Part shown: positions 7,986 through 15,712 of the stretch, in pieces | Layout: every line of letters starts with the position of its first letter | Position numbering within the stretch: the first letter of the stretch is position 1 | Assembly: GCA_945874895.1 (NCBI GenBank) | Contig: CAMCIC010000003.1 | Coordinates: forward strand, 1-64,000 | Origin: Akkermansia muciniphila | Lineage (GTDB): Bacteria > Verrucomicrobiota > Verrucomicrobiia > Verrucomicrobiales > Akkermansiaceae | DNA length: 64,000 nt | Direction: 5' to 3' | Translations under genes and position numbers: made by a program | The notes under the pieces: generated by a model | What the model saw: the letters and a program-made list of their open reading frames with translations, nothing else | What the model was told of the DNA's origin: nothing | Databases searched by the model: none

Positions 7986-8015
7986 TCATACAAACTTTAC
8001 TCTACCCATACGATT

Positions 8016-9332
8016 ATGAAAACGCGTCGTGATTTTTTACGCACCACTTTGTTAGGCGCTTCGGCCACGTGGACGGTTCCGGGGTTTGTCAACCAGACCT
8101 TCGGGGCTCTGGATGCCGCTACACGCGACAAGGCCACGCAATTCACCACGGGCAAGGATGGTCCTATCCTTGTGGTGATCCAGTTGGCCGGTGGCAATGA
8201 TGGTCTGAACACGCTCGTGCCGTATGGCGATGACGATTATCACAAAGCCCGTCCGCGCATTCACAAGACGCAAAAGGAGATCATCCAGCTCTCGGATTAC
8301 GCCGGGCTCAATGCCAGCATGCCTTTCATGGGATCTCTCTACAAAGAGGGCGATCTTGCCGTGGTTCAGGGCGTGGGCTATCCGAATCCGAACCGTTCGC
8401 ACTTCGTCTCCACATCGGTTTGGGAAACGGCCGATCCGACCACGCGATCGAACACCGGCTGGATCGGTCGATATTTCGACAATGCCTGTGCCGGTGCCGA
8501 TCCTACCGTGGGCATGAGTTTCAACAAGACGCAGCCGGAGTCCTTCGGCGCACTGAAAAATTCCGGTGTATGCCTGTCATCGCCGGAACTCTATCGCTGG
8601 ATTCACGGCGGCGGCGAACAAGCCAAGGCGGAGGAGTTTTTCGCCCAACTCAATAGCCCGGAGGCCGACCATGATGACGCGGATTCGCCCGTCGATGGCG
8701 CCAGCATCGGCATGAGTGCCGGAGGCAAACCGGGCACAGTGAAAGGGGAATCCAATCTCGCATTTTTGGAGCGCGTGGGCATGGATGCTCGCGTTTCTTC
8801 CAAAACGATTTTGGAAATCGCCTCAAAATACAAATCCCAGGTGAGTTATGAGGGCACAGCTCTCGCCCGCAGCCTCAATCTGGTATCGCGCATGATCGCC
8901 GGTGGTCTTCCTACCCGCGTGTTTTATGTCAGCCACGGTGGCTTCGATACCCACAACAACCAGCTCAATTCCCACGATCGTCTGCTCGGTCAATTGGATA
9001 GCGCCCTGAAGTCATTCCTCAAGGACATCAAACAGCAAGGCAATGCCGACCGAGTCACCGTGATGACTTTCTCCGAGTTCGGTCGTCGTGTGGGAGAAAA
9101 CGCCAGTAGTGGCACGGATCACGGCCAAGGTTCCTGCATGTTCCTCGCCGGTGCTCCCGTGAAAGGTGGCCTGTATGGCAAGCACCCCAGCCTCACCGAT
9201 CTCAGCCAAGGCGACTTGAAATTCACTACCGATTTTCGCAGCGTCTACGCGACGGTGTTGGAAGATTTTATGAAAACTCCATCGCAGCCCATCCTCAAGG
9301 CAGTGTATCCGAAGCTCGGGCTGATCGGTTGA
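8016..9332 (+). CDS. DUF1501 domain protein with Tat signal
   Basis: This 438-residue exported protein has a twin-arginine signal (RRDFLRTTLLG, residues 4-14). The DUF1501 core includes VIQLAGGNDGLNTLVPY, SHGGFDTHNNQL and MTFSEFGRRVGEN, followed by GTDHGQG. The family has an alkaline-phosphatase/sulfatase-like fold, but its substrate is unknown. It is coupled to the DUF1800 gene immediately upstream. Export through Tat implies folding, perhaps with cofactor insertion, in the cytoplasm. A tatC gene lies elsewhere in the window. Confidence 0.92.
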   Translation: MKTRRDFLRTTLLGASATWTVPGFVNQTFGALDAATRDKATQFTTGKDGPILVVIQLAGGNDGLNTLVPYGDDDYHKARPRIHKTQKEIIQLSDYAGLNASMPFMGSLYKEGDLAVVQGVGYPNPNRSHFVSTSVWETADPTTRSNTGWIGRYFDNACAGADPTVGMSFNKTQPESFGALKNSGVCLSSPELYRWIHGGGEQAKAEEFFAQLNSPEADHDDADSPVDGASIGMSAGGKPGTVKGESNLAFLERVGMDARVSSKTILEIASKYKSQVSYEGTALARSLNLVSRMIAGGLPTRVFYVSHGGFDTHNNQLNSHDRLLGQLDSALKSFLKDIKQQGNADRVTVMTFSEFGRRVGENASSGTDHGQGSCMFLAGAPVKGGLYGKHPSLTDLSQGDLKFTTDFRSVYATVLEDFMKTPSQPILKAVYPKLGLIG

Positions 9333-9382
9333 TGCCATTCCTTTGAATCGTCCGAGCTCTCGCTGGATTCTGAGATTTGTGC

Positions 9383-9412
9383 TTGTCGTTTGAATACGCC
9401 ACGGCATAGAGT
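9383..9412 (+). promoter_or_regulatory. Promoter of the HAD hydrolase gene
   Basis: TTGTCG (9383-9388), 18-nt spacer, TAGAGT (9407-9412), ending 11 nt before the ATG at 9424. It matches the close-to-start promoter pattern seen elsewhere in the window. Confidence 0.4.
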
Positions 9413-9423
9413 TTTCCACTCTC

Positions 9424-10305
9424 ATGGCCGTGCCGCAAAACACCATCGCGCTTGTCTACGACTACGACCAGACATTGAGTCCACGCTACATGCAGGACGA
9501 TGTCTTGTTTCCGCAGTTCGGCATCGATCCCGTCCAGTTTTGGAAGAAGTGCAATGGTCTTGTTACCGAGCAGAAATGGGATGGCGAGCTGGCTTACATG
9601 AAATGCCTGCTCGATTACCTCGGCATGGACAATGTGACCAATGCGCGCCTGACAGAACTCGGCGCGGGTCTTTCGTTCTTCCCAGGTCTGCCGGAAATTT
9701 TTACCGATCTACCCAAAGTGTGTCTCAGTCAAGAACACGAAGCGGCGGGGATTAAGATCGAGCACTACATCGTTTCCTCGGGACTCAAGGCCTTGCTCGA
9801 TGGCTCGCGCTTGCAGCCGCACGTGAAGGCCATTTTCGGTTGCGAGTTTGGCGAGGATGCCGAGGGCCGAATCAGTTTCCCTAAGCGCACGATCTCGCAC
9901 ACGACGAAGACCCAGTTTCTCTTCCGCATCAATAAGGGCATGCTGCGCTACGATCAAGATGTGAACGATCACATGCCCAACGAGCTGCGCCCTGTGCCCT
10001 TTGAAAACATGGTGTATGTGGGTGATGGGCCCACGGATGTTCCATGCTTCACCGTGCTGAATCGCAACGGTGGGCAGGCGATCGCGGTGTATAATCCCGA
10101 GGACTCCACGGGCAAAAGTTTCCGCAAATGCTTCCAGCTGTGCACGCACGCGGGGCGAGTCAAGCACATCGCGCCAGCAGATTACCGCAAGGGCAGCCAC
10201 TTGTGGTTGTTGCTCAGCGAAATGGTGCGCGAGATGGCCGATCGCATCCTGCGTCAGCGAATGGAGGAAAGCGAGAATGGCCGAGTCGCCGCGCCCACGT
10301 TTTGA
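9424..10305 (+). CDS. HAD-superfamily hydrolase
   Basis: A 293-residue HAD-type phosphatase or phosphotransferase. Motif I is DYDQTLSP (about 13-20), with the nucleophile Asp first in the D-x-D-x-T pattern. Motif II is likely IVSSG (about 118) and motif IV is [10 protein letters not shown] (about 201). The substrate cannot be told from sequence. It is encoded 18 bases before mpl on the same strand, so the two are probably co-transcribed. A link to cell-wall sugar phosphates is possible but unproven. Confidence 0.82.
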   Translation: MAVPQNTIALVYDYDQTLSPRYMQDDVLFPQFGIDPVQFWKKCNGLVTEQKWDGELAYMKCLLDYLGMDNVTNARLTELGAGLSFFPGLPEIFTDLPKVCLSQEHEAAGIKIEHYIVSSGLKALLDGSRLQPHVKAIFGCEFGEDAEGRISFPKRTISHTTKTQFLFRINKGMLRYDQDVNDHMPNELRPVPFENMVYVGDGPTDVPCFTVLNRNGGQAIAVYNPEDSTGKSFRKCFQLCTHAGRVKHIAPADYRKGSHLWLLLSEMVREMADRILRQRMEESENGRVAAPTF

Positions 10306-10323
10306 TTGTTAGAAAAAATCCAC

Positions 10324-11706
10324 ATGTCGCAAAAACAGCATTTTCATTTCATCGGCATCTGTGGCACGGCCATGGGTGCCGTCGCCTCCGGTATGAAATC
10401 ACGGGGCTTTACGGTGACCGGCAGCGATGCCAATGTCTATCCGCCGATGTCCACATTTCTGGAATCGCAGGGCATCCCTTTGACCGAAGGCTACAAGGTA
10501 GCCAACATTCCTGCTGAGGCAGATGTGATCGTGATCGGTAACGCCATCAGTCGAGGTAACGAGGAGGCGGAAGCTGCACTCGATCGCAAGTTGCTCTACG
10601 TTTCGCTGCCGGAGGTGCTCAAAGAGCATTTCTTGCGCGGCAAACGAAACTTCGTGGTGAGCGGTACTCATGGCAAGACCACCACGTCCTCGATGCTCGC
10701 TTGGTTGCTCAAATCGGCCGGACGCGACCCGTCCTACATGATTGGCGGACTTCCGAAAAACCTCGGCGGTGGCGCGGTGTTCACGAATTCCGATATTACG
10801 GTTCTTGAAGGCGATGAGTATGATACGGCGTTTTTTGACAAGCGTTCCAAATTTCTTCACTACCTCCCCGAATGCGTGGTGATCAACAACATCGAGTTCG
10901 ATCATGCGGACATCTACCACAACGTCGAGGAGATCAAGCTCAGCTTCCGGCGTCTGCTTAACATCGTCCCGCGCAATGGCATGGCCTTCGTGAATGGCGA
11001 TGATGCCCATGCGTTGGAAGTAGCGAAAAATGCCCCTTGTCCCGTGACTTCCGTGGGAATGAGCGAGGATTGTGACATGCGAATCGTGAATGTCGGTTAT
11101 CACCATGATGGTTCTACTTTTACGATAGGCAATGAAATGTATGAGATTGCCATGGTCGGTGAATTCAATGTGCGCAATGCTGCGATGGCGGTGAGTGCCG
11201 GGCTGTTCGCGGGCCTTACCCCTGTGGAAATTCGCGTGGGATTGTTGCGCTTTGAAGGTGTGGCAAGACGCCAGGAGCTGAAAGGAGAAGTGCGCGGCAT
11301 CAAGGTAGTGGATGATTTTGCGCATCACCCGACCGCCATCAAACTGGCCATTGCCGCGTTGCGACAACGCTACGCCGACGCGCGTCTATGGGTTTTATTT
11401 GAACCGCGATCCAATACCACCAAACGCAAGGTGTTCCAGACGGAACTCGCGCAGTCGCTCGCTTTGGCGGATTTTGCCGTGGTCGCAGCGATTTCTGATC
11501 TGCACAAAGTTCCGGAGCATGAGCGCCTCGATCCTGATCGCTTGTCGCACGACATCGTCGCCTTTGGTGGCAAGGGTTGGTATCTGCCTGGGGTGCCGGA
11601 AATTGTCGACCTCGTCGTCGCGCAAGCGCAGCCCGGTGATGTCATCGCCGTATTGAGCAATGGCGGCTTTGGTGGCATCCATCAGAAATTGTTAGAGCGC
11701 TTGTAG
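10324..11706 (+). CDS. mpl: UDP-N-acetylmuramate:tripeptide ligase Mpl
   Basis: A Mur-ligase-family enzyme that reattaches recycled L-Ala-gamma-D-Glu-meso-DAP to UDP-MurNAc. The 460-residue protein starts MSQKQHFHFIGICGTAMGA, the Mpl/MurC nucleotide-binding signature. The ATP-binding loop SGTHGKTTTSSML lies near residues 117-129. The central EGDEYDTAFFDKRSKFLHY block is characteristic of Mpl rather than MurC. The ATG at 10324 is preferred to an upstream in-frame TTG at 10306. It shows that this organism recycles DAP-type peptidoglycan. Confidence 0.93.
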   Translation: MSQKQHFHFIGICGTAMGAVASGMKSRGFTVTGSDANVYPPMSTFLESQGIPLTEGYKVANIPAEADVIVIGNAISRGNEEAEAALDRKLLYVSLPEVLKEHFLRGKRNFVVSGTHGKTTTSSMLAWLLKSAGRDPSYMIGGLPKNLGGGAVFTNSDITVLEGDEYDTAFFDKRSKFLHYLPECVVINNIEFDHADIYHNVEEIKLSFRRLLNIVPRNGMAFVNGDDAHALEVAKNAPCPVTSVGMSEDCDMRIVNVGYHHDGSTFTIGNEMYEIAMVGEFNVRNAAMAVSAGLFAGLTPVEIRVGLLRFEGVARRQELKGEVRGIKVVDDFAHHPTAIKLAIAALRQRYADARLWVLFEPRSNTTKRKVFQTELAQSLALADFAVVAAISDLHKVPEHERLDPDRLSHDIVAFGGKGWYLPGVPEIVDLVVAQAQPGDVIAVLSNGGFGGIHQKLLERL

Positions 11707-11815
11707 ACATGTTGCCCAGCATGGGTTGGATCTTGCGGATCGGTAGAATCATCGTCATCTGAGTATTCCCCCATGATCCTCTGCGAAAAAAATGAAATTT
11801 TTTCGAAAAAAGAAC

Positions 11816-11844
11816 TTGCCTATCTCATCGTATTCCCGTAACAA
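11816..11844 (+). promoter_or_regulatory. tRNA-Lys promoter
   Basis: TTGCCT (11816-11821), 17-nt spacer, TAACAA (11839-11844), 28 nt before the mature tRNA-Lys 5' end. The -10 box resembles TACCAA before tRNA-Ser, which has the same spacer length. Confidence 0.4.
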
Positions 11845-11872
11845 GTGCGCCCCCTCACGGGGATAGAGAAAA

Positions 11873-11945
11873 GCGAGGATAGCTCAGTTGGTAGAGCAGT
11901 TGGCTTTTAACTAATTGGTCCTGGGTTCGAGTCCCAGTCCTCGTA
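11873..11945 (+). tRNA. tRNA-Lys (TTT)
   Basis: Acceptor GCGAGGA pairs with TCCTCGT. The D arm AGCTCAGTTGGTAGAGC is canonical, the anticodon stem GTTGG/CTAAT encloses CTTTTAA (anticodon TTT), and the T arm is CTGGG-TTCGAGT-CCCAG with discriminator A. CCA is not encoded. Confidence 0.96.
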
Positions 11946-11965
11946 CTTCTCTTTCTGTTGCCAAG

Positions 11966-11990
11966 GCCCTGCTCAAGCGGGGCTTTTTTT
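11966..11990 (+). terminator. Rho-independent terminator after tRNA-Lys
   Basis: Stem GCCCTGC/GCGGGGC (7 bp with one G-U), 4-nt loop, followed directly by seven T residues. It lies 20 bases past the tRNA. Confidence 0.85.
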
Positions 11991-12417
11991 GTTGTTGGGC
12001 GGCATGAGATGGTCTCGAAGGGTTCCGTCGAAATCTGAAAAAAGTTGCATTTTTCGGCAACGGTTTCTGATGGTTTTCGCATGTGGTCTGTGCCTTGCAG
12101 TCGCTTGGTGCGAACCAATCTGTGTTTTGCTTCAACCGATCGGTGTTTGAAATTCGCTCCCTACAGAGCAGGACAAGGGCGTGGAGAAGTGCACGAGCGT
12201 CAAGCGAGAGAATTGCTTGATCGCCGCAACATACCAGAGGCTGCATCAGATCGCAAAAGGCGCTAAGGGCAATGCACCAGAGAGACAATTCTTGCCTGCC
12301 TCCACGATGCGGACTCTGTTTTCGCACGATCGTTTCAGTATCTTTTTTCTGGAAAATTCTGGTTTTTTTTGGTTTTTGGTTGACAAAGGCGAAAAAACAA
12401 AGAATCTACTGCCGACG
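11991..12417. other. Intergenic region before the microcompartment operon
   Basis: About 430 bases without a convincing gene. In-frame extensions of pduL reach 12181 and antisense frames cross it, but none has family-like sequence. The 3' part is A/T-rich and holds a promoter-like pair. No regulator gene of the DeoR type, which often accompanies this BMC class, is found here. Confidence 0.6.
12380..12408 (+). promoter_or_regulatory. Candidate promoter of the BMC operon
   Basis: A perfect TTGACA (12380-12385) is followed after 17 nt by a weak -10 (AATCTA, 12403-12408). The box ends 9 nt before the pduL ATG. The poor -10 could mean activator dependence or that the true box lies elsewhere. Confidence 0.3.
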
Positions 12418-13092
12418 ATGTCTTCTTCAACCCCATTCCAAGTGAGCCGTGAGATGATTGAGCGGTTGGTGCGTGAACAGGTGTATGCTACGCTGAAGAA
12501 ACCCGTGCCGAGTCCAGCTCCGAACAAGCTTTTGGTAAATATCAGCGCACGGCACTGTCATTTGACGCAAGAAGCAGTAGAGGCACTCTTCGGTCCTGGC
12601 TATCAACTCCAACCGATGAAGGATTTGTATCAGCATGGTCAGTATGCTGCCAAGGAGACGGTCACACTGATCGGTCCCCGCAGTCGTGTGATTTCCAACC
12701 TTCGCATCCTCGGCCCATGCCGCAATCTCAATCAAGTCGAGCTCGCCTACACGGATTCCATCGCTCTTGGCTTTGACATTCCTGTCAAAATGTCGGGCGA
12801 TATCGCAGGCACCCCCGGTGGCATGCTGATGGGACCTCACGGATATTTCGAGTTGAAGGAGGGTATCATCCGGGCCCAGCCTCACGTTCACATGCATCCT
12901 GATGACGCCAACTTTTACGGCGTGAAACATCTCGATACCATGAAATTGAAAGTCCATGGACCACTGGCCATGACTTTCGACAAGCTGGTGGTGCGTGTCG
13001 ATCCCACTTTCAAGCTGGAGGTTCACATCGATACCGATGAAGGCAATGCCTGCGGCCTCAAGCCCGATACTTTCTGCGAACTGACCAAGTAA
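12418..13092 (+). CDS. pduL: Microcompartment phosphate acyltransferase PduL
   Basis: Converts acyl-CoA plus phosphate to acyl-phosphate plus CoA inside the compartment, regenerating CoA for the aldehyde dehydrogenase. The 224-residue protein has the two zinc/phosphate-site motifs of PduL: NISARHCHLT (about 41-50) and HVHMHPDDA (about 158-166). Residues 8-27 (SREMIERLVREQVYATLKK) form a predicted amphipathic helix followed by a Pro-rich linker, the layout of an encapsulation peptide. It is first in the BMC operon. The ATG at 12418 is chosen because upstream frame sequence is unlike the family. Confidence 0.93.
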   Translation: MSSSTPFQVSREMIERLVREQVYATLKKPVPSPAPNKLLVNISARHCHLTQEAVEALFGPGYQLQPMKDLYQHGQYAAKETVTLIGPRSRVISNLRILGPCRNLNQVELAYTDSIALGFDIPVKMSGDIAGTPGGMLMGPHGYFELKEGIIRAQPHVHMHPDDANFYGVKHLDTMKLKVHGPLAMTFDKLVVRVDPTFKLEVHIDTDEGNACGLKPDTFCELTK

Positions 13093-13134
13093 TTTTTACC
13101 AACAATCAACTAAAACGAACCACAACCAACCATT

Positions 13135-13407
13135 ATGAGTGCAGCACTCGGATTCATCGAAACCAAAGGATATGTCGGCAGCGTCGAGGCTACCGATGCC
13201 ATGACGAAAGCGGCTAATGTCGAACTCGTGAAACAAATTCAAACCGGTGGCGGCTTCCTCACCGTCATTGTCAAGGGCGATGTCGGCAGCGTGAAGTCTG
13301 CTGTCGCAGCTGGCGCAGATGCCGCCGGTCGCGTGGGTGAGCTCGTTGGCTCGCACGTGATCGCTCGTCCGCACAACGACCTGCTGGTCCAACTCGGCAT
13401 TGCGTAA
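13135..13407 (+). CDS. BMC-H shell protein 1
   Basis: A 90-residue single-domain BMC protein that forms the hexameric tiles of the microcompartment facet. It has the canonical start LGFIETKGYVGSVEATDAM and the ending GSHVIARPHNDL. The expected pore loop reads TGGGF, which is different from the two other hexamer proteins (GSGL and GSAL), so the three pores probably differ in selectivity. The gap from pduL is 42 bases and is A/C-rich with no Shine-Dalgarno sequence. Confidence 0.96.
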   Translation: MSAALGFIETKGYVGSVEATDAMTKAANVELVKQIQTGGGFLTVIVKGDVGSVKSAVAAGADAAGRVGELVGSHVIARPHNDLLVQLGIA

Positions 13408-13434
13408 TCTCTCACATTCTAACTAACCACCATT

Positions 13435-13713
13435 ATGGCCAAACAAGCAATCGGAATCATTGAAACCAAAGGCTTCATCGCACTCATCGAGGGCGCAGAC
13501 GCTGCCCTGAAATCCGCCGACATCCAAATGACCGGCTGGGACAAAATCGGCTCCGGCCTCGTAACAGGCTTCTTCACCGGTAACGTCGCAGCCGTGAAAG
13601 CCGGACTCGATGCCGCCGCCGCCGCCGCTGCCAATGTCGGCACCGTTACTTCCGTGCAAGTGATTGCCCGTCCACACGACGACCTCGGCAAGCTCGGCAC
13701 CTGGATCGGCTGA
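13435..13713 (+). CDS. BMC-H shell protein 2
   Basis: A 92-residue hexameric shell protein, close to shell protein 1. It starts AKQAIGIIETKGFIALIEGADA, has pore segment KIGSGL and an alanine-rich helix (LDAAAAAAANVG, about 58-69), and ends SVQVIARPHDDLGKLGTW. Only 27 bases separate it from shell protein 1, and the leader again ends ACCATT before the ATG. Tandem duplicated hexamer genes are usual in this BMC type. Confidence 0.96.
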   Translation: MAKQAIGIIETKGFIALIEGADAALKSADIQMTGWDKIGSGLVTGFFTGNVAAVKAGLDAAAAAAANVGTVTSVQVIARPHDDLGKLGTWIG

Positions 13714-13757
13714 TCAATCTCGTTTCAGATTTTCAGCGTTTCAGATTTTCGCATCGT

Positions 13758-14942
13758 ATGTTAGTCCTTATCGCCAACCTCGGATCCACATCCTTCAAGT
13801 ACCGTCTCTATCGCATGGAGTCTACGGAACAGGAGGTCTTGGCGAAAGGGGGCTACGAGCGAGTGACGGATTATGCCGCAGTCATCGATGACGCGCTCGC
13901 CACCTTGCAGAAGGATGGTGTGATCGCATCGCCGGATGAAATCGATGCCGTCGGCTTCAAAACCGTTTTGGGCAAAGATCTCAGTGGCTGTGTTGTGGCG
14001 GACGATGTCTGCGTGAAAGCGCTTGATGACTTCGCTGCTGTAGCACCCGCGCACAACCCTCCGTATGCGAATGGCATTCGCCAGTTCGCTCAGTCCCTTC
14101 CCAAAGCACAGCTGGTAGCTCTCTTTGAGACGGCGTTTTATCAGTGGGTGCCTCAGGCACGCGCGAACTACGCACTGCCTCAAGCGTGGCGTGATGCTGG
14201 TATCAAGCGCTATGGTTTCCACGGTGCGAGTCACAAATTTGTGGCCGAGCGTTCCGCGGAAATGCTTGGTCGGAATGATGTGGCTGCAGTTACCGCTGCT
14301 CTTTATCAAAAAGGTCCGCAAGAGATCTCCGGCACGCCTCTGCGCGTGGTTTCCTGCCACCTTGGCGGTAGCAGCTCGGTGACTGGCATCTACAACGGCG
14401 TAGCCATTGGCACCAGCATGGGCTTTTCACCGCAGAGCGGTTTGCCGCAGAACAATCGCGTCGGAGATCTGGACTCCGGCGCTCTTCCCTACGCCATGAA
14501 GACTCTCGGTCTCACGCTGGAGGAAGCCGAGCGACAAATGACGAAAGAGTCAGGTTTGCTCGGTCTCTCGGGTGTGAGCAATGACCTGCGCGATGTGATT
14601 GCTGCCATGAAGGACGGCAATCCTCATGCCGCTCTTGCGCTCGATCATCTGGTTGACTCGATCCGTCATTGGGTCGGGGCTTTTGCCTGGCAGATGGGTG
14701 GGCTCGATGCTTTGGTCTTCACCGCTGGCATTGGCGAAAACAATTCGGATCTTCGTGCCGCGGTCTGTGCTGGCTTGGAGAACTTCGGTCTGGTGATCGA
14801 TTCCGATAAAAATACAGCTGCCCGCGCAGTCGAAGCTGAGCTCCAGGCCGCTCATTCCCGCGTAAAAATTCTCGTCATTCCCGCTAACGAAGAGCAGGTC
14901 CTAGCGCGCGAGGTGTATCGTAAAATTTCATCCCTTTCTTAA
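13758..14942 (+). CDS. ackA: Acetate kinase
   Basis: Makes ATP from acyl-phosphate and ADP, the energy-yielding end of the BMC pathway. The 394-residue protein has the N-terminal IANLGSTSFKYRLY phosphate motif, the YGFHGASHKFVAERSAE block (about 151-167), HLGGSSSVTGIYNGVAIGTS (about 201-220) and FTAGIGENNSDLRAA (about 321-335). The usual HLGNGxS and GTRSGDxDP motifs are altered here to HLGGSS and NNRVGDLD. Such changes may reflect a BMC-specific branch acting on propionyl- or lactyl-type phosphates. It is encoded between shell genes, 44 bases on each side. Confidence 0.94.
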   Translation: MLVLIANLGSTSFKYRLYRMESTEQEVLAKGGYERVTDYAAVIDDALATLQKDGVIASPDEIDAVGFKTVLGKDLSGCVVADDVCVKALDDFAAVAPAHNPPYANGIRQFAQSLPKAQLVALFETAFYQWVPQARANYALPQAWRDAGIKRYGFHGASHKFVAERSAEMLGRNDVAAVTAALYQKGPQEISGTPLRVVSCHLGGSSSVTGIYNGVAIGTSMGFSPQSGLPQNNRVGDLDSGALPYAMKTLGLTLEEAERQMTKESGLLGLSGVSNDLRDVIAAMKDGNPHAALALDHLVDSIRHWVGAFAWQMGGLDALVFTAGIGENNSDLRAAVCAGLENFGLVIDSDKNTAARAVEAELQAAHSRVKILVIPANEEQVLAREVYRKISSLS

Positions 14943-14986
14943 AAAAGATTTCATCTAACAACTCAACAACCAAACCAACAAAAATT

Positions 14987-15289
14987 ATGGCCAAACAAGC
15001 AGTAGGACTATTGGAAACACGCGGGCTCGCCTGCCTCGTCGTCGGCGTCGATGCGATGCTCAAATCCGCGAACATTGAACTCGCTGGTCCGATGAAACAA
15101 GTCGGCAGCGCACTTTGCAACGCTGTCATCACGGGTGACGTGGCTGCCGTGAAGGCTGCCATCGATACCGGTGCCGCCGCCGCCAGCACATGCGGAGAAG
15201 TGGTCAGCGCCCACGTCATTGCACGTCCCGATGATGCGATCGAAGGCGTTCTGCCCAAGGACGCTGCCGCCCGTGCACCGCGCAAGTAA
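14987..15289 (+). CDS. BMC-H shell protein 3
   Basis: A 100-residue hexameric shell protein starting AKQAVGLLETRGLACLVVGVDA. The pore region reads QVGSALC, and there is an extended Lys/Ala/Arg C-terminal tail after IARPDDAIEGV. It contains three cysteines (about residues 19, 43 and 67), one next to the pore segment. Shell proteins 1 and 2 have none. This may allow redox or metal chemistry at the shell, though it may be incidental. It lies between ackA and a strong stem-loop that precedes the first pentamer gene. Confidence 0.95.
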   Translation: MAKQAVGLLETRGLACLVVGVDAMLKSANIELAGPMKQVGSALCNAVITGDVAAVKAAIDTGAAAASTCGEVVSAHVIARPDDAIEGVLPKDAAARAPRK

Positions 15290-15299
15290 GCTGTCGAGT

Positions 15300-15331
15300 T
15301 CGCACCCGCCGACTCTGTTGGGCGGGTGCGA
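15300..15331 (+). promoter_or_regulatory. Intra-operon stem-loop between BMC-H3 and BMC-P1
   Basis: A perfect 11-bp stem (TCGCACCCGCC with GGCGGGTGCGA) around a 10-nt loop starts 11 bases after the hexamer stop codon. It has no T-run, so it is more likely a partial attenuator or an mRNA 3'-end stabiliser than a full terminator. It sits exactly where expression should drop from abundant hexamers to scarce pentamers. Confidence 0.65.
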
Positions 15332-15353
15332 TATTCTCTAACGAAACAAAATC

Positions 15354-15662
15354 ATGTTTCTCGCAGAAGTCATCGGTCAGGTAGTGGCCACGAAAAAGGA
15401 CGAGCATCTCACAGGCCGCAAGCTCTTGATTCTCCGTCCTAAGCTCGTGGACGAAAAGGACAGCCGTCAGTTCAAGAACGGTCAGAACACCGTCGTCGCC
15501 ATCGATACCGTAGGTGCCGGAGTGGGCGAGATGGTCCTTTTTTGCCAAGGCAGTAGTGCCCGGCAAGCCGGCGACCTCAAGCCCGTACCTGTCGATGCTG
15601 CCGTGGTAGCCATCGTGGACCGCGTGGAAGTGCAAGGGACTACGGTATATAAGAATCAATGA
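15354..15662 (+). CDS. BMC-P shell vertex protein 1 (EutN/CcmL family)
   Basis: A 102-residue pentameric vertex protein that closes the corners of the shell. It has the family start FLAEVIGQVVATKKDE, GRKLLILRP (about 22-30) and the signature AIDTVGAGVGEMVLFCQGSSAR (about 50-71). It is the first of three pentamer genes. The planctomycete/verrucomicrobial BMC class is known for carrying three. It begins 22 bases after the intra-operon stem-loop and has no Shine-Dalgarno sequence. Confidence 0.95.
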   Translation: MFLAEVIGQVVATKKDEHLTGRKLLILRPKLVDEKDSRQFKNGQNTVVAIDTVGAGVGEMVLFCQGSSARQAGDLKPVPVDAAVVAIVDRVEVQGTTVYKNQ

Positions 15663-15712
15663 TCCGCAGGTCCGTCAATTCTGACTGATCATCCCAAATA
15701 AAAACAATTTTC

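Noticed and set aside
11855-12327. Minus-strand frames over tRNA-Lys and the BMC upstream region
   Set aside because: Translations are tRNA antisense followed by low-quality sequence.
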